Shown here one piece after another: positions 9,013-17,738 of a DNA stretch of 64,000 nucleotides. The stretch is from NCBI GenBank assembly GCA_018432235.1, contig JAHDLO010000014.1, forward strand, positions 1-64,000, written 5' to 3'. Position 1 is the first letter of the stretch, and each line of letters opens with the position of its first letter. Source of the DNA: Clostridiaceae bacterium. GTDB lineage: Bacteria; Bacillota; Clostridia; Peptostreptococcales; Natronincolaceae. The position numbers and the translations under genes were made by a program. Under the pieces are notes generated by a model. It had not been told where the DNA came from. It worked only from the letters and a program-made list of their open reading frames with translations, and made no database searches.

Positions 9013-10175
9013 TATACAAGCCCTCTTTTCTCTAGTTCTTCTAAAACTACACGAGCTCGTTCAACCCATGAATGATTTTGGGCGGTTTCTTTAAGAAAAC
9101 TAATATGCGTAACATCATTAGCTAAGGTTAAAGCTTTATGCAGTTTTTCATTAAACTCATATTTATCGCATGCAATTAAAGCAGTGCCTAGCTTACTCAC
9201 TTCTTTCATATTAGTTGATACTATTGGCTTGCCCCCAGCCATATACTCGTAGATTTTTACTGGCGAAGTTGCTTGTGTTATTTCGTTAACTTTAAAAGGA
9301 ATCATTGCAATATGAAACTTAGAAAGTAGATATGGTAGCTTATTATATTCAACCCTATCCCATATCACTATATTTTTATATTTATCTATGTTGTTTTTAA
9401 CCAAAATATCAGGATAGGCTTGTCCCACTATTAGAAACAGCCAGCTAGGATTCGCTTCGGAACAATGTTTAATAATCTCAAAATCAAACCAATCAGCAAT
9501 AGCACCATAATACCCAATTATAACATCATAATTGTTACAAATATTATCTAACTCTTTCCATTCTATAGGTATCGGATTTGAGAAATGCTCATAATCACAT
9601 GCATTTGGTAATAGCAATACATCTTTTCTAATTTCTTGTGCTTTTATATATATATCTTCTGCAGTAGTTATAACTATATCTGATTCCATTACCATTTTAT
9701 TATGGAAATAGTTTTCTAATTCATTGTAATGATATACACCAATGTCATCTACCCAATCATAGATTGTTACGTTATTCATATTATCTTCTCTTAAATAATT
9801 GTATTGATTTGCCCAATATCGCCAAATAACTACCTTATTTAAACTTTTTAAATGCTTACCAGCAGCATAATCATTATATAAATATAAGTTGTTATTCATA
9901 TTTCTTAAGCCTATTACTTTTCGATCTGGAATAATTCTATATTCCCCTTCCACTGAATAGATTACCTTATGACCTAGTCGCGAAAGGGCTAAAGCCAACT
10001 GTTGTGGTCTCTGGAATAAGTACCCCCAAGGCACTGAAGGTGATGGAAACACAAATTTAATGCTATCTTCTTGATTGAAATATGCAAAATACTTATTTAG
10101 TGATTTCTTGGATACTTTCGATTTGTTAATAACTTTTATTAGTGCTTTTACTGATTTTTTTAGTGTTTCCAACAT
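9012..10175 (-). CDS. GT-B glycosyltransferase of the 'QRPQ' type
   Basis: 387 residues from the ATG at 10175, chosen because GAGGG lies seven bases ahead; a longer frame to 10220 would run into the ATPase gene. Motifs follow the paralogues: SVPWGYLFQRPQQLALALS near the N-terminus, VIGYYGAIADWFDFEII in the linker and SPVKIYEYMAGGKPIVST in the donor-binding half. The first 30 residues are a basic amphipathic helix (MLETLKKSVKALIKVINKS) that could bind the membrane. One of three related transferase units in this locus; a role in building a repeated sugar segment is inferred. Confidence 0.85.
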   Translation of the reverse strand: MLETLKKSVKALIKVINKSKVSKKSLNKYFAYFNQEDSIKFVFPSPSVPWGYLFQRPQQLALALSRLGHKVIYSVEGEYRIIPDRKVIGLRNMNNNLYLYNDYAAGKHLKSLNKVVIWRYWANQYNYLREDNMNNVTIYDWVDDIGVYHYNELENYFHNKMVMESDIVITTAEDIYIKAQEIRKDVLLLPNACDYEHFSNPIPIEWKELDNICNNYDVIIGYYGAIADWFDFEIIKHCSEANPSWLFLIVGQAYPDILVKNNIDKYKNIVIWDRVEYNKLPYLLSKFHIAMIPFKVNEITQATSPVKIYEYMAGGKPIVSTNMKEVSKLGTALIACDKYEFNEKLHKALTLANDVTHISFLKETAQNHSWVERARVVLEELEKRGLV

Positions 10176-10197
10176 GTGATTTCCCTCATTTACTCTA

Positions 10198-10932
10198 CTA
10201 CTCATTTTTATGAAATTCATTACATACTATATCTGCGTCGCCAACCATCTTTAGATGTCCTTTTTCAATCCAAGCCGCTCTGGTACATAATTGCTTAACC
10301 TGCTCTGTTGAATGAGAAACAAAAATAATAGTTACCCCATTATTCATCATGTTTTTCATTCTTTCATGGCACTTTTCCTGGAATTTGTAATCTCCTACAG
10401 CAAGAATTTCATCTACTATTAATATGTCTGGCTCTACACAAGTAGCTATTGAAAATCCTAATCTAGCAATCATTCCTGATGAATAATTCTTCAGTGGTAC
10501 ATCTATAAAATCCTGTAATTCTGAAAAGCTAATTATTTCTTTAAGCTTTCCAGTCATAGTCTTCTTATCATGGCCCAAAATAGCCCCATTTAGGAAGATG
10601 TTCTCATATGCAGTGAGATCCATGTCAAAACCAGCCCCTAACTCTATTAAGGGAGCAATAGTACCTCTAATCACTACAGTACCCCTTGTAGGCTTAAGTA
10701 TCCCCGAAATAACCTTTAATAAAGTACTTTTTCCTGCACCATTCAACCCAACAATACCGAAAACTTCTCCCTTATTAATAGTCAATGCTATATTGTTTAA
10801 GGCCCAGAATTTTTCAAACCCTATTTGTTTTTTGACACGCTTTACAAAATATTCTTTAATACTAAAAATTCGTTCTCTACTTAAATTAAAACAAATCGAT
10901 ACTCCATTAACTTTTATAATTTCTTCTTTCAT
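10198..10932 (-). CDS. ABC transporter ATPase for polysaccharide export (Wzt/TagH-like)
   Basis: About 244 residues from the ATG at 10932 (AGGA ten bases upstream; a GTG three codons earlier sits on the SD itself). It has Walker A GLNGAGKST, the signature NYSSGMIARLGFSIA, Walker B ILIVDEILAVGD and the switch histidine in FVSHSTEQV. The LELGAGFD.DLTAYENIFLNG-like stretch is characteristic of O-antigen and teichoic-acid exporters. It lacks the C-terminal carbohydrate-binding domain of long Wzt proteins, so substrate selection by a cap is not obvious from this subunit. It pairs with the permease just upstream (24 bases apart) to flip the lipid-linked glycan outward. Confidence 0.9.
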   Translation of the reverse strand: MKEEIIKVNGVSICFNLSRERIFSIKEYFVKRVKKQIGFEKFWALNNIALTINKGEVFGIVGLNGAGKSTLLKVISGILKPTRGTVVIRGTIAPLIELGAGFDMDLTAYENIFLNGAILGHDKKTMTGKLKEIISFSELQDFIDVPLKNYSSGMIARLGFSIATCVEPDILIVDEILAVGDYKFQEKCHERMKNMMNNGVTIIFVSHSTEQVKQLCTRAAWIEKGHLKMVGDADIVCNEFHKNE

Positions 10933-10955
10933 AGTATTCACATCCTAAATTTTAT

Positions 10956-11732
10956 CTATATATAAAGCATGAATTTGTTTTGATTTTTATAAAATGCGTA
11001 CAATCCTAAAACTAAACTAATTAAGGAGATTAGTATACATATCAAATTTAATTCCATACTGGGTATATTGCCATGTAGGATAATTTCTCTAAAAAATGCA
11101 ATAAAGTAATACATAGGATTTAGCTTAATAAAAAGTAGATATTTTATTGGAATAATTTCTATAGGATATATAATTGGTGTTAGATACATCCACGCCAATA
11201 TAACAATTCCGTAGATATGATTCATGTCTCTAAAAAAAACTGTTAAAACAGATAGCATTAATCCCACTCCTACTGTAAATATTAGTAGATAGAGGAAAGC
11301 AACTGGTATTAAGAATATCGTCGCGCTAAAGCTTGCCTTTGTAATAAGCATTATCATAAAAACTGCGATTAGTGAAAATAGTAAGTTCACAAAAGATGAA
11401 AGAACTTTTGAAATAGGGAATATATATTTTGGAATATACACTTTCTTAATTAAATTTGCATTTGTAACTATGGAACCCATAGCTATGGTAGTAGCTTCAG
11501 AAAAAAAAGAAAATAGAATTTGTCCAGTCAAAAAATATACCATGAAGTTTTCAATTTGTATTTTAAAAAGATTAGAAAACACAATAGTCATAACTATCAT
11601 CATCATGAGGGGATTTAATAAACTCCAGAAAATACCTAAAATTGATCTTCTATATTTTACTTTTATATCCCTTAATACTAATTCTCTAAGCAAATGCTTG
11701 TACTTCAAAAAATTTTGTAAATATAATTTCAA
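10956..11732 (-). CDS. ABC-2 polysaccharide export permease (Wzm/TagG-like)
   Basis: 258 residues with about six membrane spans. The N-terminal RELVLRDIKVKYRRSILG is the conserved cytoplasmic helix of Wzm/TagG/KpsM-type permeases, followed by FWSLLNPLMMMIVMTIVFS in the first span. A TTG start is used, with AGGTGA five to six bases ahead; no ATG lies in a suitable place. It forms the exporter channel with the ATPase gene that follows and moves the undecaprenyl-linked glycan to the outer face. Confidence 0.9.
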   Translation of the reverse strand: MKLYLQNFLKYKHLLRELVLRDIKVKYRRSILGIFWSLLNPLMMMIVMTIVFSNLFKIQIENFMVYFLTGQILFSFFSEATTIAMGSIVTNANLIKKVYIPKYIFPISKVLSSFVNLLFSLIAVFMIMLITKASFSATIFLIPVAFLYLLIFTVGVGLMLSVLTVFFRDMNHIYGIVILAWMYLTPIIYPIEIIPIKYLLFIKLNPMYYFIAFFREIILHGNIPSMELNLICILISLISLVLGLYAFYKNQNKFMLYI

Positions 11733-11802
11733 CTATGTCACCTGCTTTTGGGGATAGATTTTTCCCATTAAATTTGTACTACGCTGTGGCTGCTTTTACT
11801 AT

Positions 11803-12762
11803 TTAATTACTCCACCAGTCATTATTATCTAAATACCAGTGAATGGTTTCTTCAATTCCCTTCACAAAACTATACTCTGGTTTCCATCCTAATACAGATG
11901 TAATTTTCGAATTATCTATAGCATATCGTCTATCATGACCAAGACGGTCTTGCACATATTCTATTAGATCCTTAGATTTATTTAATTTTTCAAGGATTAA
12001 ATTTACTATATAAATGTTGGTCTTTTCATTATTTCCGCCGATATTGTAAACTTCCCCATTTCTACCATCGTGTAGTACTAAATCAATAGCTGAACAATGA
12101 TCACTGACATGAAGCCAGTCTCTCACCTGCAACCCATCTCCATATACTGGTAATTTCTTATTCTTCAAACAATTTATTATCATTAATGGAATAAGCTTTT
12201 CTGGGAATTGATGAGGCCCATAATTATTTGAGCAACGAGTGATGTTTACTGGTAGTCCATAGGTTTTGTAATAGGCCCTGACTAGTAAATCAGCTGCAGC
12301 TTTCGAAGCAGAATAAGGACTATTGGGTTCTAAAGGGGTTTCTTCAGTAAATAAACCAGTTTTTCCTAATGAACCATAAACTTCATCTGTCGAAATTTGT
12401 ATAAATTTCTCTACACTATATTTTTTAGCAGCATCAAGCAATACCTGAGTTCCCAACACATTTGTTTCGATAAAAATGCCTGGATTTTCTATGCTTCTAT
12501 CCACATGTGACTCTGCTGCAAAGTTAATTAAGTAGTTCACTCCATCAGAAACTAATTCTTCTACAAGCACCCTATCTGTAATGCTTCCTTTAATAAAAGT
12601 ATAGTTAGCATGTCTTTCAATCTCTTTTAAATTATTTAAATTTCCGGCATATGTAAGCAGGTCTAAGTTTACTATCTTGTAATTATCATACTTATCAAGC
12701 ATATACCGAATAAAATTGCTACCTATAAATCCTGCCCCACCAGTTATTAACAGCTTCTTCAC
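11803..12762 (-). CDS. rfbB: dTDP-glucose 4,6-dehydratase
   Basis: 319 residues of the extended SDR family. GGAGFIGSNF (residues 8-17) binds NAD; STDEVYG and YSASKAAAD carry the catalytic Asp-Glu pair and the Tyr-Lys pair; RCSNNYGPHQFPEKLIP is typical of RfbB. It converts dTDP-glucose to dTDP-4-keto-6-deoxyglucose, the second step towards dTDP-rhamnose and other deoxysugars. GTG start with GAGGTG five bases upstream. It is third in the order rfbA-rfbC-rfbB. The usual fourth enzyme, RfbD reductase, is not seen in the window. Confidence 0.95.
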   Translation of the reverse strand: MKKLLITGGAGFIGSNFIRYMLDKYDNYKIVNLDLLTYAGNLNNLKEIERHANYTFIKGSITDRVLVEELVSDGVNYLINFAAESHVDRSIENPGIFIETNVLGTQVLLDAAKKYSVEKFIQISTDEVYGSLGKTGLFTEETPLEPNSPYSASKAAADLLVRAYYKTYGLPVNITRCSNNYGPHQFPEKLIPLMIINCLKNKKLPVYGDGLQVRDWLHVSDHCSAIDLVLHDGRNGEVYNIGGNNEKTNIYIVNLILEKLNKSKDLIEYVQDRLGHDRRYAIDNSKITSVLGWKPEYSFVKGIEETIHWYLDNNDWWSN

Positions 12763-12782
12763 ACTTTCACCTCATAACATTT

Positions 12783-13343
12783 TTATAATCGTTTATCATT
12801 AGTATTTTCTATGCTACTCCATTTTTTATCTTTTTCTGACAAAAGTATTGTGTTTATCTTTTTAAGAGGCCACTTTATATTAATAGAAGGGTCATTCCAT
12901 AGAATTCCACCCTCATCCTCTGGGTTATAATAATCAGTGCACTTGTATGTCAGCTCAGCTTCTTCTGATAAAACTAAAAAACCATGTGCAAAGCCTTCTG
13001 GTATATATAATTGTCTTTTATTACTATCGGAGAGGACTATACCATACCATTGTCCAAAAGTTTTAGATTCTTTTCTAATATCAACAGCTACATCAAAAAC
13101 TTCGCCTTTAATTACCCTAACCAGTTTTCCTTGAGGATGTTGATATTGGAAATGCAAACCTCTTAAAACTCCCTTTTTAGACCTTGACTGATTATCTTGT
13201 ACAAAGGGCTTACCTAGTCCAGCATTATTAAACTCATCATAGTTATATGTCTCCATGAAATAGCCCCTATGATCTCCAAAAACCATTTGTTCAACTACCC
13301 ATAAACCCTCTATCCCAGTATCTATAAATTTAAATTTTGTCAT
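12783..13343 (-). CDS. rfbC: dTDP-4-dehydrorhamnose 3,5-epimerase
   Basis: About 186 residues, a cupin-fold epimerase. DHRGYFMETYN, QDNQSRSKKGVLRGLHFQ (with catalytic His) and PEGFAHGFLVLSE are family motifs. It epimerises dTDP-4-keto-6-deoxyglucose at C3 and C5. The ATG at 13343 is chosen over an in-frame TTG because GAGGAG ends ten bases upstream; that site is the last codons of rfbA, so translation is likely coupled. Confidence 0.94.
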   Translation of the reverse strand: MTKFKFIDTGIEGLWVVEQMVFGDHRGYFMETYNYDEFNNAGLGKPFVQDNQSRSKKGVLRGLHFQYQHPQGKLVRVIKGEVFDVAVDIRKESKTFGQWYGIVLSDSNKRQLYIPEGFAHGFLVLSEEAELTYKCTDYYNPEDEGGILWNDPSINIKWPLKKINTILLSEKDKKWSSIENTNDKRL

Positions 13344-13350
13344 TGCTATC

Positions 13351-14274
13351 TTACTCCTCAACTGTAGTAGCTACCTCTTGTAAAATAGGATTCTGCTTGT
13401 ATTGGATGTTCTCTTTTGATAAACTCATTAAATACATGCCATATTCAGTATTTTCTAATGTACTAGCAATATTTAATAATTTTTGAATATCAATATAACC
13501 TTTTCTATAAGCTATTTCTTCCAAACATGCTATATAAAGCCCCTGCCTTTTTTGAACAGCTGCAACAAAATTACTTGCCTCTAAAAGACCGTTCTGAGTT
13601 CCTGTATCAAGCCAAGCCAAGCCTCTTCCAAATAGTTCTACCTTTAGTTTCCCTATTTTTAGATATTCATTATTTACAGAAGTAATCTCAAACTCTCCTC
13701 TCGCTGAAGGCTTAATACTCTTTGCTATCTTAACAACATCATTATCATAAAAATAAAGACCGGGAACTGCGTAATTTGATTTAGGAATTTCGGGCTTTTC
13801 CTCAAGAGATACTACATTATATTCATTATCAAACTCAACCACTCCGAATTCAGTGGGATTTTTAACATAATATCCAAATATAGTAGCACCGTCTTGTCTC
13901 TTTACAGCTTTTTCAAGAATCTTTGTAAATCCCTGACCATAAAAGATATTATCACCTAATATCAAAACCACATTATCTTTGCCAATAAAGTCCTCCCCTA
14001 TAATAAATGCATCTGCGAGTCCCCGTGGGTATTCCTGTATCCTGTATGAGATATTAACTCCGAAATTTTCACCTGCACCTAAAAGTTCTTTGTACAAACT
14101 TATATCCTTAGGTGTAGAAATTAATAGTATGTCCTTGATCCCAGCCAACATTAATACCGATAGGGGGTAGTATATCATTGGTTTATCATAGATTGGTAAC
14201 AGCTGCTTTGATACTGCTCGAGTAATTGGATATAGGCGTGTTCCCAACCCTCCCGCTAAAACGATTCCCTTCAT
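13351..14274 (-). CDS. rfbA: Glucose-1-phosphate thymidylyltransferase
   Basis: 307 residues. [16 protein letters not shown] is the nucleotide-binding signature, followed by [26 protein letters not shown] holds the metal-binding Asp, and EEKP and WLDTGT are sugar-phosphate contacts. It makes dTDP-glucose from dTTP and glucose-1-phosphate, the first step of the dTDP-deoxysugar pathway. The 12-residue tail after the conserved end is not conserved. Its 3' end contains the ribosome binding site of rfbC. Confidence 0.95.
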   Translation of the reverse strand: MKGIVLAGGLGTRLYPITRAVSKQLLPIYDKPMIYYPLSVLMLAGIKDILLISTPKDISLYKELLGAGENFGVNISYRIQEYPRGLADAFIIGEDFIGKDNVVLILGDNIFYGQGFTKILEKAVKRQDGATIFGYYVKNPTEFGVVEFDNEYNVVSLEEKPEIPKSNYAVPGLYFYDNDVVKIAKSIKPSARGEFEITSVNNEYLKIGKLKVELFGRGLAWLDTGTQNGLLEASNFVAAVQKRQGLYIACLEEIAYRKGYIDIQKLLNIASTLENTEYGMYLMSLSKENIQYKQNPILQEVATTVEE

Positions 14275-14398
14275 TAACTAAGTCAACTCCTAACTATCAA
14301 GTATTTTACTAATTCAGTTATACATCAACCAATAACTTTGTTTAAATCTCCTATTATTCAATACATCTTATATTTTCAAAAATCAATCTCATTGATAT

Positions 14399-16180
14399 TC
14401 ATTTGCTACTTGTTAGATGAAGATTAATACCAATCCCAATGCCTAATAATCCCCAAAATATGGGTGATACAGAAACCACGCTATCATTAAATAGTCCAGC
14501 TCCCAAATATCCACATACCCCTAAAAACACTGCAACTCCAACTATAGAATATATATCTTCAAACTCATTTTTTATGTATAACTTTAAGCTTGATATTATA
14601 TACATAATAAAGATTGACAACAAAGCTAATAAAGATATAATACCCGTATTAATAGCAGTTTGAAGATAAAGATTATGGGGTTTGTCAACTACTACTCCAA
14701 TGTTTCCATAAGCTACAAGCTTGCCTACATAATCGTCTTGCGGAAAATACATAGCAAAGGTATCAGGCCCAAATCCTACAAGCCATGTTTTCTTTAAAAG
14801 GGGTAATGATCTTGACCATATGTATCCCCTCGATGATCCCAAACTCTCTTTACCCTCAAAGCCTACTTTTTCTATAGCTCGCAGCTCAACAGGATCACCT
14901 TTATCATTTAAGAATCTAAACCCGTTCTCAGTAATTAGAAAGTTCATATTGATATCTTTTTTATATACTTCGAGTACATGACCTTTATCAAAAGAAGCCA
15001 ACATAAATGAATAATCCTCATACCTTTCATCTTGAGATCTGAAGACTCCATCTGTGTAGTCCATTTTAATTGCAGCATCGTTACTATCTTTGAAAAAAAC
15101 CTCTCCCTCATCATAAAAGATCCTTAATACCTGCTTACCCGAATATATATCAATCTTATTTCCATCTACATCAATATCTGTTAAAGCTGCTTCATTAATA
15201 ACTATTCTAGGATCAGAGGTTATAGAAATTACCTTATTTAGTATTGCTCCCTTTGTAACTCCATTCATCACTAGTAAAGTAATAATAGAGACACCAACAA
15301 TAGATAATATATAAATTTTATTTTGTAAAATACTTTTTCTTAATAATATTACTAATATAATAGTAGTTATAGCTAGACCTACTAATCCACCACGAGATCG
15401 TGACCCCAGTAAATTGACAAGCAATAAAACACTTACTACCGCTGTAAAAATCTTATGCGATCTTTTCTTTAATAAAAGAAAAAGTGATATGCAGACAGGT
15501 AGAAGCAGTGCAACATAACTACCTATATAGTTAGAATGATATAATGTACTATAAACCATTGTGTTTTCTAATGTATAATTTATTTGGTCAGCTATATTTT
15601 TATATTGTTGAGGTAATATTAGTGCAGTGCCTAGTTTAGTTTTAAATATATCCATTCCCACAAATTGAAATAAACCAATTAAGCAAATAATAACACTTGA
15701 AAACAACACAACACCGATAAGAGTTTGCATATCCTTTTCATTTCTTACAAGATTAATAGCTATTAATAAAATAAGCATATATGCAATAATAACGAATAGT
15801 CCCTCATATCGATCCAAGTAACCGCTGATGGCCACACTCCGATATTTAGAGAATAGGGTCGAGATAATTGCAAACCCAATATAAAAATAAACAGGTATGT
15901 AATATTTTGTTTTCTTTAGCTCTAGCCTACCAGAAGTTCTTTCAGCAAAAGCAGTTAATGCTAAGATTATTGTACCTATTACCAAAAGTAATGATTTGTA
16001 ATAGGAGTAAAAGTCATAATTATGCGATGTACCAGTCCAAGTTAGATAAAACACACCATCAAGAGGTATAACCTTAAGACGTACAATAAGTGGTATAATC
16101 CCAACAATAAATGCTAATATTCCAATACTAATTGAATTTACACGGGATTTAACTTGAGCCTTTTTATGAATTGATTTCAC
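14399..16180 (-). CDS. O-antigen ligase/polymerase-like membrane protein
   Basis: 593 residues with ten or more hydrophobic segments. A central extracellular loop (about 330-470) precedes the segment GSSRGYIWSRSLPLLKKTWLVGFGPDTF and DKPHNLYLQTAINTG, which matches the loop and PHN-type motif of the WaaL/Wzy/O-antigen ligase family. Such proteins use undecaprenyl-linked glycans to join or polymerise them on the outer face. In a presumed single-membrane organism the acceptor could be a cell-wall glycan or S-layer protein; that is inference. GTG start, with GGAGG nine bases ahead. It is the first gene of the leftward polysaccharide locus. Confidence 0.82.
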   Translation of the reverse strand: MKSIHKKAQVKSRVNSISIGILAFIVGIIPLIVRLKVIPLDGVFYLTWTGTSHNYDFYSYYKSLLLVIGTIILALTAFAERTSGRLELKKTKYYIPVYFYIGFAIISTLFSKYRSVAISGYLDRYEGLFVIIAYMLILLIAINLVRNEKDMQTLIGVVLFSSVIICLIGLFQFVGMDIFKTKLGTALILPQQYKNIADQINYTLENTMVYSTLYHSNYIGSYVALLLPVCISLFLLLKKRSHKIFTAVVSVLLLVNLLGSRSRGGLVGLAITTIILVILLRKSILQNKIYILSIVGVSIITLLVMNGVTKGAILNKVISITSDPRIVINEAALTDIDVDGNKIDIYSGKQVLRIFYDEGEVFFKDSNDAAIKMDYTDGVFRSQDERYEDYSFMLASFDKGHVLEVYKKDINMNFLITENGFRFLNDKGDPVELRAIEKVGFEGKESLGSSRGYIWSRSLPLLKKTWLVGFGPDTFAMYFPQDDYVGKLVAYGNIGVVVDKPHNLYLQTAINTGIISLLALLSIFIMYIISSLKLYIKNEFEDIYSIVGVAVFLGVCGYLGAGLFNDSVVSVSPIFWGLLGIGIGINLHLTSSK

Positions 16181-16395
16181 CCTCTACTACCTCCATAAAT
16201 TATCATAAATTAATATATTTTTCTACAATTTTATACACCCTATTATCATTCTATATTATTTAACTTATTAATTCTATATTATTTTGTAAAAACTTTTAGT
16301 CTATTATTAATTAGCAATTTCCTTGAATTTCATGTAGTAAGATAAATGAGACTTTTAGCGCTTTGTGAATTTATAAAAAGTTTATATTTAATTAA
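16181..16395. other. AT-rich divergent intergenic region
   Basis: This DNA separates the leftward polysaccharide locus from the rightward efflux operon. The 13-base string ATTCTATATTATT occurs twice (near 16249-16261 and 16271-16283). A leftward promoter is expected here, but I could not choose a convincing -35/-10 pair. Confidence 0.4.
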
Positions 16396-16423
16396 TTGCA
16401 ATTTAAACTAAATGTAATATAAT
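16396..16423 (+). promoter_or_regulatory. Sigma-A type promoter of the RND efflux operon
   Basis: TTGCAA (16396-16401) and TATAAT (16418-16423) are separated by 16 bases. Transcription would start near 16430, just upstream of the inverted repeat and 90 bases before the first gene of the operon. Confidence 0.65.
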
Positions 16424-16435
16424 TAATTTTGCATA

Positions 16436-16476
16436 CCGACTGACGGGTTCTGGGATAATTTCAAGGCCTCAGTCGG
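16436..16476. promoter_or_regulatory. Probable TetR operator (inverted repeat)
   Basis: CCGACTGA (16436-16443) and TCAGTCGG (16469-16476) form a perfect 8-base inverted repeat with a 25-base spacer. The left arm is itself part of the near-palindrome CCGACTGACGG. It lies directly after the predicted transcription start, where a bound repressor would block the operon. The TetR gene at the operon's end is the natural candidate. Confidence 0.55.
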
Positions 16477-16518
16477 CACTACATACGCATTCAGAATTCA
16501 GATTTAGGAGGAAGTTAA

Positions 16519-17736
16519 ATGTCCAAGGGATTCAATACCAGATTAGTAGTAGTAGCATTAATACTCACAACAGCATTGGCAGCTGTAGGCTGTTCAAGGG
16601 GTGTACAGGGAGACGAAGCTGAGGCTTCAGACTATGTGGCTGTGGAAACGGAGACGGCAGCTGTGGCGGCTATAGCCAATACCACAGGCTTTAACGGAAG
16701 AATAGCTGCAAATGAAGAGCTTATGATCATACCCAAAACAGTTGGGGTTGTCAGCACCGTTAATGTAAAGCTGGGGGAAAGGGTGACAAAGGACACCATA
16801 CTCTTTACCCTGGAGCAGGAGGATATGAGCAAAAGCGTGGAGCAGGCAGACAATTCGCTGAGCCTGGCACAAAAAAGCGTGGATCAAGCCTTAAATTCAT
16901 TGAATACAGCAGAATTAAACTTTGAATTGAACAAGGAAAAGATAGAAAATGCCATCCTGAACCTGGAAAGAAATCGAGAGCTGTATCAGCTGGGGGCCAT
17001 ATCAAAGTCACAGCTGGAGCAGTCGGAAATGGCAGCCTCCAACAAGCAGTTGGCGGTGGCAGAGGCACAGGTTAAGCAGGCGGAAATAGCCTATCAGCAG
17101 TCCTTAAACCAGCTGAGACAGGCAGAAATCGCCCACCAGCAGTCCCTCAGTGGCTTCGACAATACAGTGGTGAGGGCACCGATGGATGGTGTGGTTTCAG
17201 CCCTGAATGTCAAGGTGGGCCAGATAGCCACCAACAGCCAGGCAGCAGTGGTTTTGGTGGACACAGAAAGTGTATACATGCAATTAAACGTGGTTGAGGG
17301 CATGGTCAATAAGCTGACCATCGGTCAGGAGGCATTGGTCAGGATTCCTGCAGCACAGGATACCCCTATTGCCGCCGTAGTAGACTATATCAGCCCGGCT
17401 GCCGATACCAGAAGCCAGCTGTACCCTGTTAAAATCTATCTCCCCAACCCCGAAGGCATTATCAGGCCCGGGATGAATGGAGAGGCCAGCTTAGGCATAG
17501 ATAGAGTAGATTCGGCGATTGTCATAAAGAGCAGCGCAGTACTGGACCGCAATGGCAAAAAGGTGGTTTATGTACTGGAGGGAGACTCAGCAGTTGAGAA
17601 GGTGGTTGAGGTGGGCCTGGACACAGGGGATTTAGCAGAGATCAAATCCGGCCTGCAGGCAGGTGAACAAGTCATCGTTAAAGGACAGCATTACGTTGAG
17701 GATGGCCAAACAGTAAAGGTAGTAAGGGGTGAATAA
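16519..17736 (+). CDS. RND efflux periplasmic-adaptor-type lipoprotein (HlyD/AcrA family)
   Basis: 405 residues. A signal peptide ends in a lipobox (LAAVGC, Cys25), so the protein should be lipid-anchored outside the membrane. A biotinyl-lipoyl-like half (VGVVSTVNVKLGERVTKDT) is followed by a coiled-coil hairpin (about 105-210), the second lipoyl half (VRAPMDGVVSALNVKVGQI) and beta-barrel segments. Such adaptors couple RND pumps to exit ducts. AGGAGG lies seven bases before the ATG. First gene of an operon with the pump (two-base gap) and a TetR regulator. The operon is visibly richer in GC than its left neighbours. Confidence 0.92.
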   Translation: MSKGFNTRLVVVALILTTALAAVGCSRGVQGDEAEASDYVAVETETAAVAAIANTTGFNGRIAANEELMIIPKTVGVVSTVNVKLGERVTKDTILFTLEQEDMSKSVEQADNSLSLAQKSVDQALNSLNTAELNFELNKEKIENAILNLERNRELYQLGAISKSQLEQSEMAASNKQLAVAEAQVKQAEIAYQQSLNQLRQAEIAHQQSLSGFDNTVVRAPMDGVVSALNVKVGQIATNSQAAVVLVDTESVYMQLNVVEGMVNKLTIGQEALVRIPAAQDTPIAAVVDYISPAADTRSQLYPVKIYLPNPEGIIRPGMNGEASLGIDRVDSAIVIKSSAVLDRNGKKVVYVLEGDSAVEKVVEVGLDTGDLAEIKSGLQAGEQVIVKGQHYVEDGQTVKVVRGE

Positions 17737-17738
17737 CA

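Noticed and set aside
10598..10948. 116-codon plus-strand frame opposite the ABC ATPase gene
   Set aside because: It lies across a gene with complete ATPase motifs, lacks a convincing ribosome binding site and has no recognisable motif; it is a shadow frame.
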